From Pseudomonas viridiflava (GTDB taxonomy: Bacteria > Pseudomonadota > Gammaproteobacteria > Pseudomonadales > Pseudomonadaceae): a stretch of 64,000 nt of DNA. Of the stretch, positions 34,408 to 42,300 are shown in pieces. Below the pieces are notes generated by a model, which saw only the letters and a program-made list of their open reading frames with translations, was not told where the DNA came from and did not search any database. The stretch lies in the NCBI RefSeq assembly GCF_900580675.1, contig NZ_UTBG01000054.1:1-64000 (forward strand), given 5' to 3'. Both the position numbers and the translations under genes were made by a program. Position 1 is the first letter of the stretch. Every line of letters begins with the position of its first letter.

Positions 34408-35451
34408 ATGACCCCTCGCTTTCGCGTAGTTGCAGACGGTAAAGACATTACCGCGCTGATCAATGACCGCCTGTTATTACTGAAAACCACTGACAAGCCA
34501 GGCATGGAGTCGGACGACTTCGAGCTACGCATTGATGACCGCGACAGCGCCGTGGCGCTGCCCAAGCGCGGCGCCGGCATTGAGATTTACCTGGGTTATG
34601 CCGAGGCGTCCATGGTGCGCCTGGGCCGTTACATGGTGGATGAGGTCGAGATATCCGGCCCGCCTAACACCATCGTCGTGCGCGGCAAGGCCGGCGACAT
34701 GCGCGGTACCGGGAAGACGGTACGCAGCGGTAGCTGGGAAGATGTGTCACTGTCCAAGATCGTTGCCGACGTGGCTGCACGCAACGGCTGGACGCCGGTG
34801 TGCAACGTCTCCACGAACGTGCCCCGGGCTGACCAGCTCAGCGAGTCTGATTTCAACTTCATCACCCGCATTGCCAAGCAGCACGACTGCACGGCCAAGG
34901 TGGCCGATGGGAAGCTGATTGTCATGACACGCGACGGCGGCACCAGTGCAAGCGGTAAGGCCTTTGGCGCCGTCACCATCACCCCCGCCGATGTCAGTCG
35001 GTGGCAGTTCCGCTTAGGCGATCGCAACACGCACAAGGCGGTGGCCACCAAGCACCAGGACAAGAAAAGCGGTGAGCTGAAGCTGATCAGCTTGGACAAC
35101 ACGGATGCCCCCGACGGGCTGCCGGCGGTGCACACAGACCGTCATATCTACCCCAACAAAACCGCAGCGGAACAGGCGGCCAAGGCCCGGCTGACTGCCT
35201 TCAATCGGTCTTCGGCGGGTGTGCGCCTCGAGATGCCTGGGCGTACTGACCTGTTTGCCGAGCGGTCGGTATACGCCACCGGCTTCAAAACCGGCATCGA
35301 TGGTGAGTACTTGGTCGACTCGGTGGAGCAGGTATTCACCCAGGCCGGCTGGTCGACCGCCGTTGAGTGCAATGGCGGCAAGAAAGGCAAGGCCAAAGCC
35401 AAAGCCAAGAAGACGAAAAAAACTAGGGAGGTAAAAGTCCTGGAGCTGTAA
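34408..35451 (+). CDS. Late control/baseplate hub protein D
   Basis: The 347-aa protein matches P2 gpD, the hub protein homologous to T4 gp27: MTPRFRVVADGKDITALIND, LRIDDRDSAVALPKRGAGIE, and the SESDFNFITRIAKQHDCTAK block near residue 145. The C-terminus is Lys-rich. It is the last tail gene, followed by a terminator. Confidence 0.94.
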   Translation: MTPRFRVVADGKDITALINDRLLLLKTTDKPGMESDDFELRIDDRDSAVALPKRGAGIEIYLGYAEASMVRLGRYMVDEVEISGPPNTIVVRGKAGDMRGTGKTVRSGSWEDVSLSKIVADVAARNGWTPVCNVSTNVPRADQLSESDFNFITRIAKQHDCTAKVADGKLIVMTRDGGTSASGKAFGAVTITPADVSRWQFRLGDRNTHKAVATKHQDKKSGELKLISLDNTDAPDGLPAVHTDRHIYPNKTAAEQAAKARLTAFNRSSAGVRLEMPGRTDLFAERSVYATGFKTGIDGEYLVDSVEQVFTQAGWSTAVECNGGKKGKAKAKAKKTKKTREVKVLEL

Positions 35452-35474
35452 CTGGCTGCACCCATCTCACCATT

Positions 35475-35499
35475 TGCCGCCATCGAGCGGCATTTTTTT
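35475..35499 (+). terminator. Intrinsic terminator after gene D
   Basis: TGCCGC / GCGGCA followed by seven T residues separates the tail operon from the lysis genes. Confidence 0.8.
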
Positions 35500-35514
35500 G
35501 CCTGGGAAAAATCG

Positions 35515-36078
35515 ATGTCCATCACTGTGCAGCAACTTCAAAGCATCATGCCCAACGCCCGCCGCAAAGCGGGCGTTTTTGTATCCGCGCTAAATGCGGC
35601 CATGAGCAACCGCAAGATCGATACGCTGAAGCGCCAGGCGGCATTCCTTGCCCAGATCGGCCATGAGTCCGGCCAACTGCAGTACGTACGTGAGCTGGGC
35701 AGCGATCAGTACCTCAGCAAGTACGACACCGGCCCGCTGGCCGTGAAGCTGGGGAACACGCCTGAGGCTGATGGTGATGGTCAACGCTATCGCGGCCGAG
35801 GGCTCATCCAGATTACCGGTCACAACAACTACCTGCGCTGCAGCCTGGCGTTGTTCGGCGATGAGCGATTGCTGCGCACGCCTGAGATGCTCGAGCTGCC
35901 GCAATGGGCAGCTGAGTCGGCAGCGTGGTTCTGGTGGGTGAACGGGTTGAACGCACTCGCGGATCAAGATCAGTTCACCACCATCACGCGTCGAATCAAC
36001 GGCGGCCTCAACGGCCTTGAAGATCGGCTGCAGCTTTGGACCAGGGCGAGGGCAGTGTTATGCGTCTCTTTGACCTGA
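35515..36078 (+). CDS. Endolysin, chitinase-like glycoside hydrolase family 19
   Basis: The 187-aa muramidase-like endolysin has the GH19 signature FLAQIGHESGQLQYVRE with the probable catalytic Glu of GHES, then RYRGRGLIQITGHNNY and ESAAWFWW. There is no signal peptide, so export depends on the holin at 15.0 kb. It overlaps the Rz start by 19 bases. Confidence 0.93.
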   Translation: MSITVQQLQSIMPNARRKAGVFVSALNAAMSNRKIDTLKRQAAFLAQIGHESGQLQYVRELGSDQYLSKYDTGPLAVKLGNTPEADGDGQRYRGRGLIQITGHNNYLRCSLALFGDERLLRTPEMLELPQWAAESAAWFWWVNGLNALADQDQFTTITRRINGGLNGLEDRLQLWTRARAVLCVSLT

Positions 36079-36602
36079 TCCCCGTGCAGTTACGCGGTGC
36101 CGCTGTCGCTTTGTTGCTGGTGGTTTTGGCTGCCGGTTCTGCTGCGTTGGCCTGGAACGTTCAAGGCTGGCGTTACGGCCAGCAGCTAGAACGCCAGGCC
36201 CGGCTCCATGCCGACAGTCTCACCGAGTTATCCCTGGCCAGCGCGGCTCTGCAGCGCGACGAGCAGGGCAAGCGCTTCGCCCTGGAGCAGCGCCTGCAGA
36301 ACATTGACGAAACCCACCACAAGGAACTGATCGATGTGCAAACCAAGCAGGCTCGCCTGCGTGATCGCCTGGCTACTGCTGATCTGCGGCTGTCAGTCGT
36401 ACTCGCCGCGACAGATACCGGGAGCGGCTGCTCAGTGCCAACCACCACCGCCACCGGCCGCGTGGTTCATGGCCCCACAAGAGCCGAACTTGACCCTGCG
36501 CATGCTCAACGAATTATCGGTATCACCGATGCCGGTGACCAAGGATTGATCGCCCTGCGGGCCTGTCAGGCCTATGCAAAAGAAGTTTCTACACCGAAGT
36601 AA
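36060..36602 (+). CDS. Rz-like inner-membrane spanin
   Basis: The 180-aa protein has an N-terminal signal-anchor (VALLLVVLAAGSAALAW) and a long periplasmic coiled coil (LERQARLHADSLTELSLASA onward), as expected for i-spanins that fuse inner and outer membranes at lysis. ATG 36060 lies in the end of the endolysin gene. Rz1 is nested inside in another frame. Confidence 0.88.
   Translation: MRLFDLIPVQLRGAAVALLLVVLAAGSAALAWNVQGWRYGQQLERQARLHADSLTELSLASAALQRDEQGKRFALEQRLQNIDETHHKELIDVQTKQARLRDRLATADLRLSVVLAATDTGSGCSVPTTTATGRVVHGPTRAELDPAHAQRIIGITDAGDQGLIALRACQAYAKEVSTPK
36334..36549 (+). CDS. Rz1-like outer-membrane lipoprotein spanin, nested in Rz
   Basis: The 71-aa frame runs entirely inside Rz in a different frame. 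It starts MCKPSRLACVIAWLLLICGC, a lipoprotein signal with lipobox ICGC, then a Pro-rich stretch (CQPPPPPAAW). A short Pro-rich lipoprotein embedded in Rz is the classic Rz1 arrangement. Confidence 0.88.
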   Translation: MCKPSRLACVIAWLLLICGCQSYSPRQIPGAAAQCQPPPPPAAWFMAPQEPNLTLRMLNELSVSPMPVTKD

Positions 36603-36749
36603 AAGGAGCGGCCGGGCAGGATGCGTCAACATCCAGCTCGACCACCTTCCCGCAGAACGTCCCTGCAAGTCCAGCCAAGGCTCCTGCTTCGTGCACAAAG
36701 CGGAGCGAGCTTATCACTGTTTATCCATACAGCAAAGGTCTTGCTTTAT

Positions 36750-37539
36750 ATGTCCACACCCATCATCCCTTGGATGGGCGGCAAACGCCGCCTGGCCGAC
36801 CGCCTTATCCCGCTCTTCCCACCCCACGAATGCTACGTCGAAGTCTTTGCCGGCGGAGCCGCGCTCTACTTCATGCGGCCCCAGGCCGCGCCGGTTGAAG
36901 TCCTCAACGACACCAACGGCGACCTAGTGACGCTGTACCGCGTCGTGTAGAACCACCTGGGGGATTTCATGCGCCGGTTCAAATGGGCGCTCAGTCACGT
37001 CAGGTGTTCGAGTGGCAGAAGATGACCCGCCCGGAAACCCTTACCGACATCCAGCGCGCTGCCCGATTCTTCTGCAGCACCATGCCTTCACCGGCAAGGT
37101 CACCGGGCAAACGTTCGGTATTGCCACTACCGGCCCGGCCACCAACCTGCTGCGGATCGAGGAAAACCTTTCCGCAGCGTGGCAGCGTCTGTCCGGCACT
37201 TATGTTGAGAATTTGGGCTGGCTGGAGTGCGCGGAGCGTTACGACCGGGCACACACATTTCACTACATGGACCCGCCTTACTGGCAGACGGCCGGTTATG
37301 GAATGGATTTTCCCTTTGAGAATTACGAGCGGATGGCCGACTTCATGCGGCGTTGTAAAGGCAAAGTGATGGTCAGCATCAATGACCATGCGGATATTCG
37401 GCGTGTGTTTGATGGCTTTCACTTTGAAACTGTCGATATTCGGTACTGCAATACAAATCAGCGACAGCAGAAAGCGGAGGTAAGTGGCGAGTTGGTAATT
37501 ATGAACTGGCAGCCAGCAGCACTGGGTGGCCTGTTCTGA
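36750..37539 (+). pseudogene. Broken DNA adenine methylase (Dam family)
   Basis: The 5' part encodes MSTPIIPWMGGKRRLADRL and the SAM-binding EVFAGGAALYF, then stops at TAG 36948-36950 where the family reads Gln (VVQNHL type). Further shifts are needed near 37000 (about one base lost in the 'ALTSRQVFEW' region) and near 37070 (loss within 'FFYLQHHAF'). The 3' part resumes in another frame with LQHHAFTGKVTGQTFGIATT and the catalytic DPPY (HYMDPPYW). So a nonsense change and two frameshifts inactivate it, unless the fragments have been retained separately. Confidence 0.88.
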
Positions 37540-37704
37540 TCTTAGCAACCCATAACGCTGCGGAAAGTATGTGTCGAGTGAGGCGGTGGTACGTCACCCG
37601 CGTGAAGCGCGCCGCTGTCTTTGATGGTGGCGCGCTGGTACCGCTGAGCTAAAGTTACAACTGTAGCTCGTATTGCAGTCTTTCCATCTCGCATCGGGTC
37701 GCAA

Positions 37705-37791
37705 ATGGATAAGCAACTCGCAGGTCTTTCATTTTTACTTACCCTCGTGTGGATCTCTGCAGTCGCCTGCGTTATGTGGTACTTCAGCTAA
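37705..37791 (+). CDS. Possible 28-aa membrane peptide
   Basis: A short frame (MDKQLAGLSFLLTLVWISAV to YFS) would form one membrane helix. It lies in the otherwise empty 37540-37831 gap. The ribosome site is weak, so it may be chance. Confidence 0.3.
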   Translation: MDKQLAGLSFLLTLVWISAVACVMWYFS

Positions 37792-37831
37792 TAGGCCCCA
37801 CTTGGTCATTTCTGTCCGCTGACTTCTAAAA

Positions 37832-38479
37832 TTAGCTGCGGCCTTGCCTGCAGGGAAGCCACTCAAAGTTTTCTTTTTGCTGGCAAAATTCCATTGCAAT
37901 TTTTTCTGCCTGTGCTGCTGTTATGTTCGGGTTAAGCCACTCACTGGCGTGCGCTGGTGAAAGGACCAAAGGGTGCCGTCCGCAGATTCCGACCATGCCT
38001 TGATCGCTTGCGGCGGTAATAATGACAAACCCATCGCCCTCATGATGCTCCGGCCCAGGACTTACCTCGGCAAGCGCCCCGAAGAGCATAGGGCGCCTGC
38101 TCTTCAGGCGGATGAAGTAAGGCTGCTTTTCATTCGGATTTTCCGGATCTTCTACCCATTCATACCAGCCTTCACAGGGTACTATGGCCCGGCCACTCGG
38201 CCAGATTTGTGCGAAAAAGGTCCCCGTGGCAATCGTTTCTACCCGAGCATAGATTTTTTCAAGATGTTTGCCCTTCGCCCATGACGGAGCCCACCCCCAC
38301 TTAATTGCATCGATGTGCAGCCCGTACTCTGTAGCGTGTAGGACATGCGCCCGAGTAGACGGTGCGACATTATGGCGCCCTATGGGCTCAGCGGCGTAAT
38401 CGTTGATTAGCTCTATGTGAGGACTCAATTCTTCTACGGATTTCATTAATGCGTTATATTGCACGAATCGTCCGCACAT
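37832..38479 (-). CDS. SOS response-associated peptidase-like protein (SRAP/YedK family)
   Basis: The 215-aa protein starts MCGRF, giving the catalytic Cys2 that crosslinks to abasic sites in single-stranded DNA. The family blocks RHNVAPS, KWGWAPSWAK, ARVETI and CEGWYEW are all present. The active-site His of the usual 'IHxRMP' motif is replaced: here the segment reads GICGRHPLVLSP. This may weaken crosslink release, but the alignment is from memory. It is the first leftward gene of the cargo zone; phage copies may protect DNA during replication. Confidence 0.9.
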   Translation of the reverse strand: MCGRFVQYNALMKSVEELSPHIELINDYAAEPIGRHNVAPSTRAHVLHATEYGLHIDAIKWGWAPSWAKGKHLEKIYARVETIATGTFFAQIWPSGRAIVPCEGWYEWVEDPENPNEKQPYFIRLKSRRPMLFGALAEVSPGPEHHEGDGFVIITAASDQGMVGICGRHPLVLSPAHASEWLNPNITAAQAEKIAMEFCQQKENFEWLPCRQGRS

Positions 38480-38857
38480 AACTGCCTCCGCTTGTAGACA
38501 TCCTCAAGAAAATTGGCCGCATACGACTTCACTGTGCATTCGCGCGTCATCAGTCACAGATACAGTACGGACGTGTCTGTAGCGCTAGCCAATACGAAAG
38601 TTGACTTGATTTCCACGAATCTCCTGAGTTGAAGGCCGGATCCTTTAGGCGGCCGTGACGGAGTATCCAATTTCAGATTAAGCATACTTGCGTATAAGCT
38701 CGGCATAAGATATGGATCATACACTACTTATAAACTGCGCCAGAATGTTGTAGCACAATGCAGGGCCTCAGCGATCATGATCCGGTATTTTTTACTATAT
38801 CGCAACAGTACTGTGTCGCCAAGTGGGCTGGTCGGAGTATGGAAACCCTTACCGTAT
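38480..38857. other. Gap between SRAP gene and next small gene
   Basis: No gene is supported in these 378 bp. The region should contain the SRAP promoter on the minus strand. I looked for a canonical LexA box (CTGT-N8-ACAG) and found none that fits. Confidence 0.5.
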
Positions 38858-39115
38858 TTATAGATTTACCTTAGGTAAATGTCGTAGCGCTGCTCGTAGC
38901 TCATGCCAGGGATATTGATAAATGGGCATTTTCAAACGGCAGCCGGATGCATGCACGAAAACGTGCGCGGCGTAGACAGCGTCTTGGCCCTCATGGCAAG
39001 CCACGCAATACACAGTTTGCTCCATCAGCACCCATCTGCGGTGCCAACTGTCCAATTCGATGTCAATGGAACAGCGCTTTCTGGGATTTTGACTTGTGGA
39101 TTCTGATTTCATCAT
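38858..39115 (-). CDS. Small Cys-containing hypothetical protein
   Basis: In this frame of up to 85 aa the part from Met31 (MEQTVYCVACHEGQDAVYAA then HASGCRLKMPIYQYPWHELR) looks protein-like, with a CxxC pair and a further Cys that could bind zinc. The N-terminal extension is less convincing, so the start may be internal. Function unknown. Confidence 0.5.
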   Translation of the reverse strand: MMKSESTSQNPRKRCSIDIELDSWHRRWVLMEQTVYCVACHEGQDAVYAAHVFVHASGCRLKMPIYQYPWHELRAALRHLPKVNL

Positions 39116-39284
39116 CGACCAACGTTCAGCCAGTGGTGCATCGAGCGTACCCTGTTGTGAATAAGTGAATCAAGCTGAATGGTTTCAGGCATCTCGAAAG
39201 CACTCAATGAATTGTATCAGAGGCATTTTATAAAATGGATACATCTGTAGATTATAATCGGACAGGATATGACGCCTATTAAGA

Positions 39285-40601
39285 TTAACTTTTTCTGTCG
39301 ATTAAAATCTGGCGAATTAGTGCAAGTGCCACCCCTAATATAACCCCGAGGAATAAAGCAAGACCTATATATTTTAGTATTGAGGGCTTAACCGGGCGAA
39401 TCGGCTCTTGAGCTCTTCGATCAATAGATACTAACTCTAATGCTTCCATATTAGTGTTAATATTTCGTAACCTAGCTCTTTCGGCTCTTAAAGGCTCAAT
39501 ATTCTGTAGGAAAATATCTTCATTTTTTCGCTGGTTTAACACTTCAACCTCGCGATTAGTTTCTAACATTTTTAGCTCTTTTCCAATTTCTGCAATTCTT
39601 ACGCTTGAGAGGTCATCGTTAGATCGCTGTTTTAGCATCACACGCTCTGCTTCAAGTGCATCTGTTCCCAGAAAATAAAGTGGTATAATCTGGTTGTTAA
39701 CCTCAGTGCGCATTACTTGTTTTGAATTCCCTTCTGTTGCAGTCGAGAATGACGACGGGGTGGTAGGATGCTTAATGCCCATAACCTTCGCTATAGAAAT
39801 TGCTTCAGTAAGTTCGGCTATGCGGTTATTGCGCAATGCGCTCATTTGAAGACGAAGCCCTCCTAACTCATCTTTTAGTATGGCTCGTTTGACATTGTCC
39901 GCTTCAAGAAGCTGCGCAATTTTGGACTCTTTATCTGTTTCATAATTAGAGCGCGCAGCACTTATCTTTCCTTGGACCTCCGCTAGTCTATTTTCCACAA
40001 TAACCTTGAGATCGGCGCCTATTTGTTTTCGCTCCATCGCCAAAGCAAAATCGACGAAACCATTGAGAATGGCAACACCCTCAACACCGGCTGGGTAAAG
40101 CATATCCAGGCGAATATAACTACTAAGTTCGGTTTTTTTTGGATCTGGTAAAACTAAACTTATTGAGTTAAGGTTGAAAAGTTCAAAGCCCTGCTCTAAG
40201 CTCTGGCCCGGTTTTTTGAACGCTTCAAAAAGCTCTGGATGTGCCTTGAAAAAGCCAAAGCGTGCTTCGTAAGAATCGAGCCGAGCTCCGATCTTGTTCA
40301 AAGCTTCCGTTGGAGGTAGGGTATATACCTGAGAACGATTGAGGGCATCAAGGTCGTTAATAGCGGTAGGGCGTAATAAGGTGCTGACTGCATATTGCTT
40401 AGGGGTTAATACTGCAACGAGCAACCCAACTATCCCCGCTATTATAATTATAGTTAAAATAAAAAGCCGCTGTTTCCATAGGTTTATAAAGATAGCAACT
40501 AAGTCTATTTCATCGTCATGAATCTTACGCTGGGTCGTCGGTATGTCATTCAAAATCAATTCATCCTGAATAAATAGTAGTGCTGCGGGTTTGTGAAGCA
40601 C
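39285..40601 (-). CDS. wzz: Wzz-type O-antigen chain length determinant
   Basis: The 438-aa inner-membrane protein has two terminal membrane helices (about residues 47-66, FILTIIIIAGIVGLLVAVL, and 411-429, IGLALFLGVILGVALALI) around a large periplasmic coiled-coil-rich domain. The N-terminal DDEIDLVAIFINLWKQR and C-terminal RPVKPSILKYIGLALFLGVI segments are typical of polysaccharide co-polymerases. The length matches the longer Pseudomonas Wzz proteins. TTG 40553 (NDIPTTQRKI) behind AGGA is a good alternative start. AT-rich, inside the prophage, so a candidate for changing O-antigen length in the lysogen. Confidence 0.9.
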   Translation of the reverse strand: MLHKPAALLFIQDELILNDIPTTQRKIHDDEIDLVAIFINLWKQRLFILTIIIIAGIVGLLVAVLTPKQYAVSTLLRPTAINDLDALNRSQVYTLPPTEALNKIGARLDSYEARFGFFKAHPELFEAFKKPGQSLEQGFELFNLNSISLVLPDPKKTELSSYIRLDMLYPAGVEGVAILNGFVDFALAMERKQIGADLKVIVENRLAEVQGKISAARSNYETDKESKIAQLLEADNVKRAILKDELGGLRLQMSALRNNRIAELTEAISIAKVMGIKHPTTPSSFSTATEGNSKQVMRTEVNNQIIPLYFLGTDALEAERVMLKQRSNDDLSSVRIAEIGKELKMLETNREVEVLNQRKNEDIFLQNIEPLRAERARLRNINTNMEALELVSIDRRAQEPIRPVKPSILKYIGLALFLGVILGVALALIRQILIDRKS

Positions 40602-40879
40602 TCTGTTATGTAATGTAACCAGTATTAGAAACGATGGTGGGGGGGCAGCCGTAGCATCTTAAGCTTCGCCTGCGCACCTCGCAACATTCAGCGACAACCA
40701 ACTGTCGGCCAGCTTTAAAAAACCTCCAAGTCATCTGACCGCCTCAGTGAAGGAAATCCTTTCAACGGCGCTTTGTTCAGATCCAGCGGCGGCACTAGGA
40801 TTCGGCTGCACGCGTGATACCGAAAGACCCTCCGAGCAGTGATCGGCGCTAAATCGAGCCGCATTCAGTAGGCGGTTCA
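40602..40879. other. Gap upstream of wzz
   Basis: No gene is supported in these 278 bp. It must contain the wzz promoter, which I could not place. Confidence 0.4.
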
Positions 40880-41176
40880 TTAACTGTTGTCCTTGTCTAC
40901 AACAAACCGCGCCTGCGCCACGGCCTGAGCCTGGAGGCGTTCGCGCTGATAGATCTCAAAGGCCTGCAGATCAATCACCTGAGCCTGCACCAAGCTCGTG
41001 AGCCAGCCCGCAGAATGATGGAGCTTGTTAGAGAGTGTTTCTATGTTATTAGCTTGCATAATATCGCGTAGCTGCTTGGCCCATGCTTCGCGCAGAACTG
41101 TAGTGGACAAACCCTTTCGGGAAAGAGGTATTTCGGAGCTTACCCATTCGTTTCCACCGACATTGATCTCATCCAT
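40880..41176 (-). CDS. Hypothetical cargo protein
   Basis: The 98-aa helical soluble protein (LREAWAKQLRDIMQANNIET then IYQRERLQAQAVAQARFVVD) has no recognised motif. Codon use is reasonable and the frame starts MDEINVGGNEWVSS. Possibly a small regulator. Confidence 0.5.
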   Translation of the reverse strand: MDEINVGGNEWVSSEIPLSRKGLSTTVLREAWAKQLRDIMQANNIETLSNKLHHSAGWLTSLVQAQVIDLQAFEIYQRERLQAQAVAQARFVVDKDNS

Positions 41177-41330
41177 AACCGTTTACCTCTCAAGTTCGTT
41201 TCAATAACAGCTGAAGACCATCATATACGCTCCCTGGATGTTCGGTATGGTCAGGGCGACCAATGTTTTGAGAAATAGGGGGGGAGCACTACCTGACTCG
41301 ATTTTCCAGTGTTTTTAGACTGCGCGTAAA

Positions 41331-41645
41331 TCATGGGGGGCAAGCGCGCTTGGCAAAAGACTTCATGAGCTCGGTAACGACCTGCCGTTCACAGAGAGTC
41401 AGTTTGCGAAACAATAAATTTAAGTCGCCTTGGTCGCACGCGCTAGAGTAGGTGCCCGTTAAAACGTATAGAACATCGACTCCGATCTCTGCTAACTTGG
41501 CAAGGTATAGCGCGCTCGGACTTCGTTGTCCATGTTCATACTTAGATTGCGCATTTGCCATAACTCCACCAATTGCAGCGAAATCTTTTTGCAGGTAGTT
41601 CAAACGAATACGTTCATCTCGCAGTCGCATTCCTATTCTAAGCAT
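41331..41645 (-). CDS. XRE-family helix-turn-helix regulator
   Basis: The 104-aa protein has an N-terminal Cro/C1-type helix-turn-helix (MRLRDERIRLNYLQKDFAAI, then QSKYEHGQRSPSALYLAKLA) and a short C-terminal helical region. ATG 41645 (MLRIGMRLRDE) fits the family start better than ATG 41675. Target unknown; it may regulate neighbouring cargo genes. Confidence 0.8.
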   Translation of the reverse strand: MLRIGMRLRDERIRLNYLQKDFAAIGGVMANAQSKYEHGQRSPSALYLAKLAEIGVDVLYVLTGTYSSACDQGDLNLLFRKLTLCERQVVTELMKSFAKRACPP

Positions 41646-41675
41646 AAACACTCCATAAAAACCCTTGCTCAGCAC

Positions 41676-42300
41676 TAAATACCTAGGTCAGTATTGAACT
41701 GACGGCGGCATACTATCAATATGTAAGTACATTCACATCTCCCTTAGCCCGGGCCAAAAGTAATTAATCACCATGCGTTTCCTTTTACGTGGTGATCGTG
41801 GGATATCCGTAAAAGGTATCAGATTCGTCCAGATTTGCAGAGTGAATGCACCATCTTAAGAGTACTAACGGTTGAGCGTTGCGAATGACTCCTTCGCATG
41901 TGGCTAATTTCCTCACCGGCTAGCGCTCCGTCGCATAATGGATCCAATCTCTGGCTAAGCCTTTGGGTGGTTGGTGGGGACTTCCGGTGTGAAGTCAAAA
42001 GCATGGATTGCATTCTCGTTTTTTCCGGCTCTACGCTTAAAGAGATGGGGCAAGGGAGCAGAAACACCCAACCAATCCGTGTTTTTTTACCGTGCTTAAA
42101 CCGTTATTTTTACTCTGGCTCCTAAATTATTACCATGCTTTTAATTGATAAAATAAATTGAACTTTTCTGCGGTCAATCTTTTTTCGCTTTTTGATGAGT
42201 TTTAGCTAAAGGTTTTGTCACTGTCGCCGACTACCTTAGCCGACTGTGATGGCATGGAGAGGCCGCCAATCGATACCGCACACAATTTTGAGAGAGTTAC
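41676..42300. other. Intergenic region upstream of the chemoreceptor
   Basis: No convincing gene lies in these 625 bp. The short open frames here overlap on both strands and lack ribosome sites. The right end carries the FliA-like promoter. The region is AT-rich. Confidence 0.4.
42207..42233 (+). promoter_or_regulatory. FliA (sigma28)-like promoter of the prophage chemoreceptor
   Basis: TAAAGGTT (42207-42214), an 11-bp spacer, then GCCGACTA (42226-42233) closely follow the flagellar sigma28 consensus TAAAGTTT-N11-GCCGATAA. Start codon 42301 would have a leader of about 60 nt. Confidence 0.65.

Noticed and set aside
38480-38600. Possible LexA box upstream of the SRAP gene
   Set aside because: Strings such as GATACAGTAC are present, but no CTGT-N8-ACAG arrangement with correct spacing was found.
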